Notes: generated from the letters alone by a model not told the origin. DNA of 64,000 nucleotides from Microbacterium azadirachtae (GCF_000956505.1 NZ_JYIX01000034.1:1-64000), one strand, 5' to 3'. Shown: positions 17,742 through 27,387, numbered from the stretch's first letter. Numbers and translations: made by a program.

Positions 17742-18524
17742 TCAGCCCGCCTTCCGGATGAGCCCGAAGATGCGGGTACGAAGCTCGGCGAACGCCGCGG
17801 TGGCACGGGTCTCCAGCTGATCGCGAGGGTCGCCGAAGTCGATCTCGATGATCTCCGTCACGCGGGCGGGACGTTCTCCGAGGACGATGACGCGATCGGA
17901 GAGATACACGGCCTCGTCGATGTCGTGCGTCACGAGCAGGATCGTCATGCCGAACTGCTCCCGGATCCGCAGGCACAGATCCTCGAGCTCGAACCGGGTC
18001 TGCGCGTCGACGGAGGCGAACGGCTCGTCCATCACCAGCACCTCGGGCCGGTAGGCGATCGCCCTGGCGATCGCGACGCGCTGCTGCATGCCACCGGAGA
18101 GCTGCCACGGGTACTTCGCCTCCGCGCCGGCGAGACCCACCGCGGCGAGCGCCGACGCGATGCGCTCCTCCCGCTCCGCGGTGCTCAGTCGCAGGTGCCG
18201 GAGCGGCAGCCGGACGTTCTTCGCGACCGTGAGCCACGGCATGAGCGAGCGCGTGTACTCCTGGAACACGAGGGCCATCTCCTCGGGCGGGCCGTCGATC
18301 TCGACGCCGTCGATGCGCGCGGATCCCGAGGTGATCGGCTGCAGTCCGGTGAGGCACTTCAGCAGCGTGGTCTTGCCGATGCCGGACGGCCCGACGATGC
18401 AGGCGACCTCGCCCGCCTGCACGTCGAAGGTGAGGTCGGCGATGACCGGCACGTCGCCGCTCTTGGTGCGATAGGTCTTGGCGAGGCCCTGGACGCTGAG
18501 CCGGGGGCTGGTGGTGATGCTCAT
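17742..18524 (-). CDS. SSU/Tau-type ABC transporter ATPase
   Basis: A 260-residue ABC ATPase of the nitrate/sulfonate/taurine branch: Walker [11 protein letters not shown]-loop [14 protein letters not shown], signature [14 protein letters not shown], Walker [14 protein letters not shown] and H-loop VTHDIDEAV. It energises uptake through the two permeases upstream. The ATG at 18524 overlaps the upstream permease stop (ATGA). The next gene in the operon is the sulfatase, pointing to a sulfate ester as the cargo. Confidence 0.94.
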   Translation of the reverse strand: MSITTSPRLSVQGLAKTYRTKSGDVPVIADLTFDVQAGEVACIVGPSGIGKTTLLKCLTGLQPITSGSARIDGVEIDGPPEEMALVFQEYTRSLMPWLTVAKNVRLPLRHLRLSTAEREERIASALAAVGLAGAEAKYPWQLSGGMQQRVAIARAIAYRPEVLVMDEPFASVDAQTRFELEDLCLRIREQFGMTILLVTHDIDEAVYLSDRVIVLGERPARVTEIIEIDFGDPRDQLETRATAAFAELRTRIFGLIRKAG

Positions 18525-19357
18525 TCGCTCTTCTCCAGTTGTTGTGAGGCGATGTACCAGCGCAGGACGGCGCGGCGGAACAGGACGAACAGGGCGGTGG
18601 ACAGGTAGCCGAGCACGCCGAGCACGATGATGCCCGCCCACATGTCGGCGATCGCGAACGACTGCTGCGCGAGGAGCGTCGCCGCTCCCAGGCCCGAGGA
18701 GGATCCGAGCATCTCGCTCGCGATCATCACCACGAACGCCGTGATGAGGCTCACCTGCATGCCGGAGAGGATCCTCGGGCTCGCGGCGGGCAGCGTCACC
18801 TGGAACAGGCGCTCCGAGCGGGTGAGCCGGTAGACCCGCCCCACCATCTGCAGCGTCGGCTCGCCCGCGCGCACGCCGTCGATCGTCGAGATGAGGATCG
18901 GGAAGAGCGCGGCGAGGGAGATCGAGAGGATGCGGGTACCGTTGCCGAAGCCGATGAGCGACACGAAGATCGGAACGAGCGCGACCGGCGGGATCGCCCG
19001 GAAGAAGTGGATCGTCGGCTCGACGAACCAGCTGAGCGGCGCGATCAGACCGAGCGCGCAGCCGAGCAGCACGCCGGCGACCGTTGCGATGAGGAAGGAA
19101 ACGGCGAGGTTCAGCACCGAGATGCCGATGTCGCCGAGGAACGCGGGCGTGCCGATCAGCTCGGCGAGACGCGCGAGGATCGCGGACAGCGGCGGGAAGA
19201 ACGTGTTGGTCGATCCCGCCGACACGATCCACCACAGCGCGATGAGGACGACGGGGACCGCGACCTCGACGAGGATCAGGAGCCAGCGCGGGGACGTGCT
19301 CACGCGGCGACCGCGCCGCAGCCGGGCGCTCGTCTGCACGGACGTGGTGAGGGTCAT
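18521..19357 (-). CDS. SSU/Tau-type ABC transporter permease
   Basis: A 278-residue permease with about six transmembrane helices and the binding-protein-dependent (EAA) loop ERLFQVTLPAASPRILSGMQ. It pairs with the upstream permease (a two-permease system, less usual than the SsuC homodimer). The ATG at 19357 overlaps the previous stop by 4 nt, and an arginine-rich cytoplasmic N-terminus precedes helix 1. Confidence 0.92.
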   Translation of the reverse strand: MTLTTSVQTSARLRRGRRVSTSPRWLLILVEVAVPVVLIALWWIVSAGSTNTFFPPLSAILARLAELIGTPAFLGDIGISVLNLAVSFLIATVAGVLLGCALGLIAPLSWFVEPTIHFFRAIPPVALVPIFVSLIGFGNGTRILSISLAALFPILISTIDGVRAGEPTLQMVGRVYRLTRSERLFQVTLPAASPRILSGMQVSLITAFVVMIASEMLGSSSGLGAATLLAQQSFAIADMWAGIIVLGVLGYLSTALFVLFRRAVLRWYIASQQLEKSE

Positions 19358-20145
19358 GCGTGTTCCGCCTTCCGGTACTGCGGGTGCCAGTGCAGCAGCC
19401 GCCGCTCGCCCCACTGGCTGAGCCCCTGGATGAGCAGCCCGAGCACGCCGAGGATCAGCACGTAGCCGAACAGCTCGGGCTGGTTGCCGGAGATCTGCGA
19501 CATGAGCAGGCTCTGGCCCAGCCCCGGCCCTCCGCCGAGGAGGCCCGCGACGACGGCGATGACGAGCGAGGTGGGGGCCGCGACCCGCAGCGCGGTGCCG
19601 ATGTAGGGCAGCGCGCTCGGGATCACGATCCGGGTGAGGATCTCCGCGCGGCTCATCCCGTAGGAGGCCCCCGTCGCGCGGGCCACGGGATCGGTGTCGA
19701 ACACCCCCGCGGAGGACTGCACAGCGATCGCGATGAACGAGCCGAAGAAGACGAGGAAGGTCCCCATCCCCGAGGTGGGGCCGAGCACGAGCACCACGAC
19801 CGGGAGGATCACGATGGGCGGGATCGGCTTGAGGAACTCCAGCGGCACCCTGGTCGCGTGCATCGCGAGCGGAGAGGATCCGATCGCGATGCCCAGCAGC
19901 ACGCCGACGAGCGCGGCGACGATGAGGCCGGTGAGGGCCATGACCAGGGTGTCCGCCATCGCCTGCCAGAGCTGCGGCGTGCCCAGCAGACGGCCCGCCG
20001 CGCCCAGCGCCTCGAGGGCGGAGGGCAGCGGCGCACCGGCGAGCGGGCCGACCGTCGCGGCGAGCTGCCACACCACGAGTGCGGTCAGCGCACCGGCGGC
20101 GCCGAGCAGCGCGGGGAGGATGCGGGAGCGGGTCATGGCCGTCAC
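19354..20145 (-). CDS. SSU/Tau-type ABC transporter permease
   Basis: A 263-residue permease of the nitrate/sulfonate/taurine group with about six transmembrane helices and the loop AEILTRIVIPSALPYIGTAL. I chose the GTG at 20145 because it overlaps the binding-protein stop (GTGA) like the other junctions of this operon; an ATG three codons later (20136) is equally possible. It forms the membrane channel together with the next permease. Confidence 0.9.
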   Translation of the reverse strand: MTAMTRSRILPALLGAAGALTALVVWQLAATVGPLAGAPLPSALEALGAAGRLLGTPQLWQAMADTLVMALTGLIVAALVGVLLGIAIGSSPLAMHATRVPLEFLKPIPPIVILPVVVLVLGPTSGMGTFLVFFGSFIAIAVQSSAGVFDTDPVARATGASYGMSRAEILTRIVIPSALPYIGTALRVAAPTSLVIAVVAGLLGGGPGLGQSLLMSQISGNQPELFGYVLILGVLGLLIQGLSQWGERRLLHWHPQYRKAEHA

Positions 20146-21146
20146 TTCGTGAGGATGACGCCCGAGAGGTCGACCGGCTTCTTCAGGAACCCGAGATCCA
20201 CCATCTTGTCGTCGGGACGCTGCAGGTCCTGGTCCGTGACGGTCGCCGGCCACACCGGCACCTTCACCTGATCGACCGCGAGCGTCGACTTCGTGTAGGC
20301 GAGACCGGCCTTGATGGCCTCCTCGGGGTGCGCGGTGGCGTACTCGTTGGACTTCGCGATCGCGCGCTGGAACGCGCTGACGACGTCCTTCTTCGAGGTC
20401 GCAGTCGCGTCCCCCGTCGTCCAGAGGCCCGTCGCACCGGTCTCGAAGAAGCCGATCGACGGCGCGGCGAGCTGGGGGTTGCCCGCGGAGAGCGCCTGGG
20501 CCGTGAAGGGGCTCACCAGCCCTGCCGCGTCGACGTTGCCGCTCTTCAGGGCGGCGACGGCAGAGGTGAAGTCGAGCACGACCCACTTCACGCCGGTCGC
20601 GGGGTCGATGCCGTTCTTCTTGAGCTGATCGGCGATGACGACCTCGAGCTGGGCCTTGCGCGCAGGGACCGCGATGGTCTTGCCGGCGAGCTCCTTCACG
20701 GACGTGATGCCGCTGGATACGCTCGCGAACAGACCGGTGTCGTCGAAGGACGCGGGGTCGGACGCACTGGTCGCGGCGTCGGGATAGCCGTCGGCGGGCG
20801 CGACGACCTTCATCTTCACACCCTGGCTGAGGGCGTTCAGCAGCGGGATGCTGGGCGAGTAGGCGATGTCGACCTGGCCGCTCTGCGCGGCGGCGAGACC
20901 GGCGGGCGGGTTCGCGACGATCGAGGTCTCGATGGTGAGTCCTTCATCGGCGAAGAACCCCTTCGCCATCCCGGTCAGCAGACTGCCGTCGGAGGTGAGC
21001 CCGATCGTGGCGACCTTGACCGTGGTCAGGTCGCCCTTCTTGCCCGGTTCGGCACTGCCGGACGAGGACGAGCAGCCGGCGAGGGCGGCGGCCGCGCCGA
21101 CGGCGACGACCGCGGCGGCGACACGGAGTGCGCGCGTGATGTGCAT
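20142..21146 (-). CDS. SsuA/NMT1-like substrate-binding lipoprotein
   Basis: A 334-residue periplasmic-type binding protein. The signal peptide ends in lipobox LAGC (Cys25), so it should be a membrane-anchored lipoprotein outside the cell. The body follows the SsuA/TauA/ThiY fold (VKVATIGLTSDGSLLTGMAK, GQVDIAYSPSIPLLNAL). It is the first gene of the five-gene sulfate-ester operon. The upstream region carries a clear promoter and is shared with a divergent TetR gene. Confidence 0.92.
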   Translation of the reverse strand: MHITRALRVAAAVVAVGAAAALAGCSSSSGSAEPGKKGDLTTVKVATIGLTSDGSLLTGMAKGFFADEGLTIETSIVANPPAGLAAAQSGQVDIAYSPSIPLLNALSQGVKMKVVAPADGYPDAATSASDPASFDDTGLFASVSSGITSVKELAGKTIAVPARKAQLEVVIADQLKKNGIDPATGVKWVVLDFTSAVAALKSGNVDAAGLVSPFTAQALSAGNPQLAAPSIGFFETGATGLWTTGDATATSKKDVVSAFQRAIAKSNEYATAHPEEAIKAGLAYTKSTLAVDQVKVPVWPATVTDQDLQRPDDKMVDLGFLKKPVDLSGVILTK

Positions 21147-21239
21147 GTGTGCTTCCTGTCAGAGCGAGGGATGGGATCTCGGAGCGGAGGCGTCGCTGCG
21201 GTGCGACTTCATCGTCTTTAATCACCACTTGGTCACTTA

Positions 21240-21268
21240 AATATCCAGCAAGGAGATAGTGTTGTCAA
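21240..21268 (-). promoter_or_regulatory. Promoter of the sulfate-ester operon
   Basis: On the minus strand TTGACA (complement of 21263-21268) and GATATT (complement of 21240-21245) are separated by 17 bp, a near-consensus sigma-A-type promoter in an AT-rich island. The start codon of the binding-protein gene is about 90 bp downstream. Confidence 0.7.
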
Positions 21269-21285
21269 GATGTTTCGAATTCTTA

Positions 21286-21303
21286 CGTGTCCAACCGGAC
21301 ACG
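21286..21303. promoter_or_regulatory. Candidate TetR operator
   Basis: CGTGTCC at 21286-21292 and GGACACG at 21297-21303 form a perfect 7-bp inverted repeat with a 4-bp centre. It is just upstream of the operon -35 box and between the divergent binding-protein and TetR genes, a usual place for a TetR-family operator. Confidence 0.6.
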
Positions 21304-21365
21304 AAAGATGAGACGGGGCGCGGCTCGCCCGCCCCTAGGATCATCAGCATCGGAGGAGGACTGAC

Positions 21366-21995
21366 GTGCCCAAGATCGTTGACCACGACGAACGGCGGGA
21401 CCACATCGCGGATGCGGCCACCAAGGTGATCGCCAGGGAGGGTTTCGAGCGCCTCACGATGCGCCAGATCGCGGCCGAGGCCGGCTACACCCACGGCGCG
21501 ATCGCCCGCTACTTCCCCACCAAGGAGAGCCTGCTCACGGCGTCCTTCGTCCGGCTCCACGTGCAGGCCAACGGGCGGATCCTCACCGAGGTCGCGGGCA
21601 AGCGCGGCCTCGACGCCCTGGAGCAGATGTGCCGCGAGATCCTCCCTTTCGGAGATCTCGGCCCCAAGTACGCCCGCGTCGTGATCGCCTTCTGGGATCA
21701 CGCCTCGCAGGACACCAGGGTCACCCAGATCCACCGCGAGAACAACCAGCGCTGGAGGGACCAGTTCCACCGCTTCCTCGTCGAGGCGCGGGAGGACGGC
21801 GAGCTCGCCGATCACATCGACATCGACACGGCGGTCGGCGAGGTCGCCTCGCGCAACGCGGGATGGCAGATGGTCTCGGTGCTGCTGCCGGAGGTCGCCG
21901 GAGACGATCGCATCGAGGCGGGGCTGCAGGCGCTGCTCGGAGAGCTACGCGGCCGGCCCGCGGGCGGATCCGGCCGCCGAGGGCGAGATGGTTGA
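21366..21995 (+). CDS. TetR family transcriptional regulator
   Basis: A 209-residue TetR protein: DNA-binding domain at residues 8-55 (HIADAATKVIAREGFERLTM, then AAEAGYTHGAIARYFPTKESLL) and an all-helical ligand domain resembling the BetI-like C-terminal type. The GTG at 21366 follows GGAGGAGGAC. It is divergent from the sulfate-ester operon and is the obvious candidate for its local regulator. The ligand could be the imported ester or its aglycone, by inference. Confidence 0.9.
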   Translation: MPKIVDHDERRDHIADAATKVIAREGFERLTMRQIAAEAGYTHGAIARYFPTKESLLTASFVRLHVQANGRILTEVAGKRGLDALEQMCREILPFGDLGPKYARVVIAFWDHASQDTRVTQIHRENNQRWRDQFHRFLVEAREDGELADHIDIDTAVGEVASRNAGWQMVSVLLPEVAGDDRIEAGLQALLGELRGRPAGGSGRRGRDG

Positions 21996-22025
21996 GGCCA
22001 GAAGGCTCGATGAGGCCCCTCTCGG

Positions 22026-23180
22026 TCAGAGGCTGCCCCGGAGCGCGTCGACGATGTTCGTGGCGCGGTCGTCTGCACCGGCCTCCATCCAGTTGGTCAC
22101 GAACCCGAAGCCCACCCGGGCATCGCGGTCGGCGAAGGCGACCTGACCGCCGGCACCGTCGTGACCGAAGCTCGATTCGCCGAGGTACCGTCGCGCTTCG
22201 GAATCGAGTTGGAAGCCGCGTGCCCATCGGGGCCAGGGCCCGTCGGTGGGGAACACGGGCTCGCCCGCGCTCATCGGGATCAGCGCCTGGTCGAGGACCG
22301 CGTCGTCGAGCAGGCGCACGCTGTCGGTCTCGGCGACGGTGGCCGACCAGAAGGCGCTCAGCGCGTCGGCCGTGGCGATGCCCCCGGCGCCCGGGAGCTG
22401 CGCCGCCTGCACACGCGGATCGTTGAACCCGCCGTGAGGGGTCACGAGCGCGGCGGGGAAGGCGCCGCCGAGCGTCATCGCCCGCGACGTCCACGGGGAC
22501 GCCGCCGCCTCGAGCTGGCGCCCTGCTTCCTGCTGACTCTCCGAAGCCTGCAGGTGGGCGACCCGGGAGCGCTGAGCATCGGGGAGACCGACCCAGATGG
22601 CGTTCGCCCACGGCTCCGCGATGCGGGCGAGATACTCTCCGAGCGACTGTCGCGTCACCCGCCGCACAAGCTCACCGGCGAGCCAGCCGTGGGTGATCGC
22701 GTGGTAGGCGTAGCCGGTGCCCGGCGCCCACAGCGGCTCCTGCATCGCGAGCGCGGCCGTGGCGAACGACCAGTCGAGCGCCCGCTCCAGGGTGAGGGGG
22801 CTGCGGAAGGCGGAGAGCCCGGCCCGATGCGCGAGCAGGTCGGCGACCGTCACTCCGGCCTTGCCCTCCGCCGCGAACTCCGGCCAGTACTGCGCGACCG
22901 GCTGCTCGTAGTCGAGCAGACCCTCCTGCACCAGACGGGCGACCAGCACCGAGCTCACGCCTTTGGTGCACGAGAAGATCACGGATGCGGTGTCCTCGCG
23001 CCACGGTGCGGCGGTCCGCTCGTCCGCGACGCCTCCCCACAGGTGCACCACCCGGCGTCCGTCGACGCGGATCGTCAGACCGGCGCCCATCGTCGGCCGT
23101 CCGGCGAAGGCGTCCGCGAAGGCGTCGGCGACCTTCTCGTAGCCGGACTCGGCGGTTCCCTGGATGTCGGTCTGCGTCAT
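22026..23180 (-). CDS. Serine hydrolase, beta-lactamase/EstB family
   Basis: A 384-residue protein of the class C beta-lactamase fold. The SxxK motif is S70-C-T-K73, a YAYH segment fills the Tyr motif position, and GHDGAGG near the end replaces KTG. That pattern is typical of EstB-like esterases and not of true AmpC. No signal peptide is seen, so the enzyme is probably cytoplasmic. It is the last gene of the LacI-controlled sugar operon (ATGA overlap with the upstream glycosidase), which suggests de-esterification of an acylated sugar. Confidence 0.88.
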   Translation of the reverse strand: MTQTDIQGTAESGYEKVADAFADAFAGRPTMGAGLTIRVDGRRVVHLWGGVADERTAAPWREDTASVIFSCTKGVSSVLVARLVQEGLLDYEQPVAQYWPEFAAEGKAGVTVADLLAHRAGLSAFRSPLTLERALDWSFATAALAMQEPLWAPGTGYAYHAITHGWLAGELVRRVTRQSLGEYLARIAEPWANAIWVGLPDAQRSRVAHLQASESQQEAGRQLEAAASPWTSRAMTLGGAFPAALVTPHGGFNDPRVQAAQLPGAGGIATADALSAFWSATVAETDSVRLLDDAVLDQALIPMSAGEPVFPTDGPWPRWARGFQLDSEARRYLGESSFGHDGAGGQVAFADRDARVGFGFVTNWMEAGADDRATNIVDALRGSL

Positions 23181-24163
23181 GGCGTCTCCTCGGCGTCGTC
23201 GAGTGTCCGGGAACCGGCCAGCCGAGGGATCGGGCCGCGCTGGCTGATGGCTAGTGGATCGGTGATGCGGCCCGCGAAGGCGTCACCCGATCCCGCGTTC
23301 TCGAAGGCGAGCAGCCAGGAGGTGCCCGCGCGGTCCGTGACCACGCGCCCCGCGTAGTGGCGTTCGTCTGCGAGCAGCTCGGCGCGCTCGAGGTCGTACG
23401 GTCCCGTGGGCGAGGCTGCGGGAGCGATCCAGATCCCGCCCCGCTCGCCGTAGCGGTCGCCGGCGAGATGGGCTGCGTCGCAGGAGAACAGCAACCAATC
23501 GCGCCCGTTCAGCCGTACTGGCTGCAGCACCTCCAGGTGGGCGAATCCCGCACCGGGATCGGTGAGCGGCGGGCCGATGCGCCACTCGGAGAGGTCCGCC
23601 GACCGTGCATGCCCGACGACACCGCGGTCACGGGCCGATGCGCCCGTGCGCGATCGCGCCGTCACGAGCATGTGCCATCCGTCGCCGTGGGGGTCGCGGA
23701 AGACCCACGGGTCGCGCCATGCCTCCTCGTGCCACGTCCCGTCCGGAAGGCGCTCGTACCAGCGCGCGTCCGCCGAGAGCCGTACCTCGGGGAGCTTGTG
23801 CCATGTGAACAGGTCGTCCGATCGGGCGACGCCCACCGTCTCGATGTTCGCGATCTCGTTCGATGAGAGGAATCGGGAGCCCGTGTAGAACATCCGCCAG
23901 GATCCGTCGTCGGCCCGGATCACGCTCCCCGTCCAGGTCGCCGAGGCGTCCATCTCCCCTGGGTCCCCGGGGATCAGCACGACGCCGTGGTCCGTCCATT
24001 CGACGAGGTCGCGCGAGGTGGCATGGCCGATGCGCGCGTTGCGATGCCGGAGATCCGGGTCGCCGAGCGACATCGGGGCGTGCAGATAGAACAGGTGGAA
24101 GAGCTCGCCGCCGTCGGCGACCCAGAAGTCCCAGACCCAGTGATCGCGTGTGCTGAACACCAT
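23177..24163 (-). CDS. GH32-like glycosidase (clan GH-J propeller)
   Basis: A 328-residue single-domain protein built of five-bladed propeller repeats. Candidate catalytic residues are Asp12 in VWDFWVAD (nucleophile), the RDP triad in WRDPWVF (transition-state stabiliser) and Glu in AHLEVLQP (acid/base), which match the three GH32/GH68 positions. The C-terminal beta-sandwich of classical invertases is absent, and so is a signal peptide. A cytoplasmic fructosidase-like role on the sugar imported by the ABC genes is inferred. It lies 4 bp after the upstream permease stop. Confidence 0.8.
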   Translation of the reverse strand: MVFSTRDHWVWDFWVADGGELFHLFYLHAPMSLGDPDLRHRNARIGHATSRDLVEWTDHGVVLIPGDPGEMDASATWTGSVIRADDGSWRMFYTGSRFLSSNEIANIETVGVARSDDLFTWHKLPEVRLSADARWYERLPDGTWHEEAWRDPWVFRDPHGDGWHMLVTARSRTGASARDRGVVGHARSADLSEWRIGPPLTDPGAGFAHLEVLQPVRLNGRDWLLFSCDAAHLAGDRYGERGGIWIAPAASPTGPYDLERAELLADERHYAGRVVTDRAGTSWLLAFENAGSGDAFAGRITDPLAISQRGPIPRLAGSRTLDDAEETP

Positions 24164-24167
24164 CCCG

Positions 24168-24992
24168 TCAGCCCTTGACCGCGCCCTGGATCAGCGCCTT
24201 GATGAACTGGCGCTGGAAGATCACGAAGATCAGGATCGTGGGAAGGATGATGATCAGCGCCCCCGCGTTGAGCAGGGGGATGCTCAGGCTGTACTGGCCC
24301 TGGAAGAACGTGAGCGCTCCCGCGACGGTGCGCTGCAGCGGGTCGGACACGAGCACGACGGGCAGCAGGAATTGGTTCCAGGTCCAAAGGAAGAGCAGGA
24401 TGGCCAGCGCCGACAGCGCCGGCCGCGCGAGCGGCAGTTGGATGTGCCGCAGCTCCTGCCACATGCCGGCGCCGTCCATGCGGGCGGCCTCGGCGAGTTC
24501 TTCGGGCACGCCGACGAAGTGCGCCCGCATCCAGAACACGCTGAACGGCATGAACAGTCCGATAAGCGGGAGAATGATCGCCCACTGGGTGTTGAGCACG
24601 TTGAGCGACTGCATCTCGTAGTACAGCGGGATGATGATCGCCTCGAACGGGATCGTGAGCCCGAGGACGAAGAGCACGAGGAGGGCCCGCGAGCCGCGCA
24701 TCCTGATCCCGCCGAGCGCGTAACCCGCGAGAGATGCCACGATCAGGCTGACCGGCACGACGCCCAGCACGACGAGCGCGCTCGAACCGAGGAGCTCCCA
24801 CACGTGCCCGGTGTTGAACGCCTCGACGAAGTTCCCCCACTGGGGATTCGACGGCCAGGCGAGTCCGGTCGGATTCACATCGGCCGGCTGCAGAGCGGCC
24901 GAAACCATGTTCAGCAGCGGGATGACGGTGAGCACGAGGACCAGGATGAGGAGCACTCGCCCGGTCCACTTCTCGATCGGGTTGACGATCAT
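24168..24992 (-). CDS. Carbohydrate ABC permease, MalG type
   Basis: A 274-residue permease with about six transmembrane helices and the EAA loop EELAEAARMDGAGMWQEL, typical of CUT1 carbohydrate importers. It overlaps the upstream MalF-type gene by 4 nt. No ATPase gene is in this operon, so it probably shares a housekeeping MsiK-type ATPase, as is common in actinobacteria. Confidence 0.93.
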   Translation of the reverse strand: MIVNPIEKWTGRVLLILVLVLTVIPLLNMVSAALQPADVNPTGLAWPSNPQWGNFVEAFNTGHVWELLGSSALVVLGVVPVSLIVASLAGYALGGIRMRGSRALLVLFVLGLTIPFEAIIIPLYYEMQSLNVLNTQWAIILPLIGLFMPFSVFWMRAHFVGVPEELAEAARMDGAGMWQELRHIQLPLARPALSALAILLFLWTWNQFLLPVVLVSDPLQRTVAGALTFFQGQYSLSIPLLNAGALIIILPTILIFVIFQRQFIKALIQGAVKG

Positions 24993-25990
24993 TTGTCACG
25001 GACTTTCGAGAGACGCTGGATCGGGAGGACCACCGCGAGCACGAGGATCATCAGGACGATCCCGAAGGCGGAGGCGAGGCCTACCTCGCTCTGGGTGAAG
25101 CCGATCCGGTAGATGGAGATGCCCGGCACGAGAGTGGCCCGTCCGGGGCCGCCGAGGGTGGTGGTATAGATGATGTCGAAGCTGCTCAGCGCTGCGATGA
25201 TCGTGATCGTCACGAGCACGGCCAGCTCCTGGCGCAGCCCGGGGACGGTGATGGTGAAGAACTCGCGCCACCATCCCGCGCCGTCGAGGCGCACAGCCTC
25301 GTACAGCGACGCGTCGATCTTCCCGATGCCCGTGAGAAGCAGCACCGTGCAGAGCCCCGTGAGCGTCCAGGAGCCGATCAGACCCACCGCGGGCAGGGCC
25401 GTCTGATAATCGCCGAGCCAAGGGCGCGCGAGTCTGCCCAGCCCGATCCATCCGAGGATCTGGTTGACCGCGCCGGTCTGGGCGTACATCCACGACCATG
25501 CGATGCCGGCGGCTGCCAACGGGATGATCTGGGGCAGGAACAGGATCGTCTGGGACACGCTCGAGAAGAATCCGGCGCGCACCGAACGGATCAACGTGGC
25601 GAGGACGAGTCCCGCCGTCACCGGGATGACGGTGAAGAACGCGATCAGGACGAAGGCGTTCCGGATCGCCCCGAGCAGATCGGGATCCGTGAACACCGTC
25701 ACGTAGTTCGCGAGGCCGACCCAGGTGGAGGGGCCGATGCCGTTCCAGTCGTAGAACGAGTACTGGACGCCCTGGAGCAGCGGCCAGAGCACGAACGCCG
25801 CATAGAAGAGCAGCGCCGGGGCGACGAGCAGCCAGCCGATCCGGCCGGCCCGGCCGCCCGTCCGCAGACGGGCGGACGGGCGGACGGTCTGCTCCGCGGC
25901 GGCCCCCGGGACGAGGTCGCGAGCCACCCGTCGTGCCGACAGGGCGGGGTAGGTCGTGTCGTCGCCTGAGCGAGACCGCAGGGAGCTCAT
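24989..25990 (-). CDS. Carbohydrate ABC permease, MalF type
   Basis: A 333-residue CUT1 permease with a long basic cytoplasmic N-terminus (about 50 residues), then six or more helices and the EAA loop SLYEAVRLDGAGWWREFFTI. It partners with the MalG-type gene. The ATG at 25990 lies 2 bp beyond the binding-protein stop; a shorter start is possible but none is clearly better. Confidence 0.92.
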   Translation of the reverse strand: MSSLRSRSGDDTTYPALSARRVARDLVPGAAAEQTVRPSARLRTGGRAGRIGWLLVAPALLFYAAFVLWPLLQGVQYSFYDWNGIGPSTWVGLANYVTVFTDPDLLGAIRNAFVLIAFFTVIPVTAGLVLATLIRSVRAGFFSSVSQTILFLPQIIPLAAAGIAWSWMYAQTGAVNQILGWIGLGRLARPWLGDYQTALPAVGLIGSWTLTGLCTVLLLTGIGKIDASLYEAVRLDGAGWWREFFTITVPGLRQELAVLVTITIIAALSSFDIIYTTTLGGPGRATLVPGISIYRIGFTQSEVGLASAFGIVLMILVLAVVLPIQRLSKVRDK

Positions 25991-25992
25991 CG

Positions 25993-27345
25993 CTACTTCT
26001 TCACTTCCTGCGCATAGAACGCCTGCACCTTGTCGACGTACTCCTGACCTGTGATCTGGGAGGTCACGAGCAGCTGCGACTCCGGGATGATCACACCCGC
26101 GTAGATCCCGGCCGTGGTGTTCGCCATGAAGTCGACCTGACCGTCCTCCTTGGCGACCTGCGCCGCCGCTGCGAGCACCTGCTCAGTGATGGAACCCTTC
26201 TCCACCTTCGGCTGCGCCTGCGACGGTTCGCCGCCCGGAGCGGCCCCGGTGACGTCGACGACGATCTGGCGCGCCTTGTCATTGGTGTGCACCCAGTTGA
26301 GGAAGTACGCGACCTCGTTGAGGTGCGTGGACTTGGCTGCGGCGGAGAACGAGTTCGCGGAGCCCATCGCGACGTGCTTGCTGCCCTTCTCCGCCGGCGG
26401 CACCAAGAAGAACGTCACGTCCTTGCCCAGCTTCTTCGCGTAGTTCGTCGCCTCCCAGTTGCCGTTGAACGTGAACACTCCCCCGCTGGCCTGGAAGCTG
26501 CTGACGAAGGAGAAGTAGTCGAGGGCGTTGATGTCCGAGGGGAAGTAGCCGGCGTCAGCCCAGGTACGGATCAGCTCGGCGCCCTTGACGTTGCCTGGCG
26601 TGTTGAAGCTCGCGCCCGGCGTGTTGAACATCCAGTCGAGGAACTGCTGCTTGTCCGCGTACTGGTTCATCGCCGCCTGGACGGCGAAGTTCACGACGCC
26701 GTCCTTGTCGCCCTCGACCAACGGAGCGACGCCGGCTGCCTTGGCTTTCGCGAAGTCGTCACCGAGCTCTGCGAGCGTCTGCGGCGGCGCACCGATGCCG
26801 GCCTGCTCTGCCAGCTTCGTGTTCATGAAGATGCCGGTCACGCTGTAGCCGAGGCCGAGCTGGTAGAGCGATCCGCTGCCGCGGACCCCGTCGGCCGTCA
26901 TCCGCAACGGAGCCAGCTGCGCCGGTGACCACTTGTCCCAGCCATAGGCGGTGAAGTACGGGTCGAGGTTCGCGACGAGGCCGTCCTTCACCGTGTCGCC
27001 CAGGGTGGGGAGCCGGATCAGGTCCGGCGGCGTCGAGCTCGCGAGCAGCTTCGGCGCGTTCGCGGTGAGGTTCTGGAACGTGTCGCGGGTGATCTTGAAC
27101 GTGATGTTCGGGTGCTGCTTGGTGAATTCCTTGGTCAGGTCGTCCGTCAGCGGGAACCCGGTCTCATCGGCGATCGTGAGCTGGACCTTGTCCTTCGTCA
27201 GCTCAGTGCTGACCTTCGTCGCAGCGGTCGCGCCGCCGGTCGACGAACCGGGCGCGCACGCCGTGAGGGCGATTGCGGCGAGCGAGGCGATCAGGGCGAC
27301 GGCCGTTGCGCCGCGCACCCGCCTTCCCCGTGCAGATGCGGACAT
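25993..27345 (-). CDS. Sugar ABC substrate-binding lipoprotein
   Basis: A 450-residue extracellular solute-binding protein (family 1). The signal peptide ends at lipobox LTAC with Cys30. The mature part shows the usual two-lobe fold with VQLTIADETGFPLTDDLTKE and GVFTFNGNWEA. It is the first gene of the sugar operon, immediately downstream of a promoter and a perfect LacI-type operator. The sugar is not readable; the GH32-like partner suggests a fructose-containing oligosaccharide. Confidence 0.93.
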   Translation of the reverse strand: MSASARGRRVRGATAVALIASLAAIALTACAPGSSTGGATAATKVSTELTKDKVQLTIADETGFPLTDDLTKEFTKQHPNITFKITRDTFQNLTANAPKLLASSTPPDLIRLPTLGDTVKDGLVANLDPYFTAYGWDKWSPAQLAPLRMTADGVRGSGSLYQLGLGYSVTGIFMNTKLAEQAGIGAPPQTLAELGDDFAKAKAAGVAPLVEGDKDGVVNFAVQAAMNQYADKQQFLDWMFNTPGASFNTPGNVKGAELIRTWADAGYFPSDINALDYFSFVSSFQASGGVFTFNGNWEATNYAKKLGKDVTFFLVPPAEKGSKHVAMGSANSFSAAAKSTHLNEVAYFLNWVHTNDKARQIVVDVTGAAPGGEPSQAQPKVEKGSITEQVLAAAAQVAKEDGQVDFMANTTAGIYAGVIIPESQLLVTSQITGQEYVDKVQAFYAQEVKK

Positions 27346-27387
27346 GCAGAGACTCCTTTGTCATGGGAGGACACTCCCGATTCCTGT

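Noticed and set aside
15555..18608. 1017-codon plus-strand frame over the sulfatase and ATPase genes
   Set aside because: Arg/Glu/Val-rich shadow of two well-supported minus-strand genes; nothing conserved in it.
22026..23180. AmpC-type beta-lactamase (antibiotic resistance)
   Set aside because: No signal peptide, no KTG motif and a sugar-operon context favour an EstB-like esterase.
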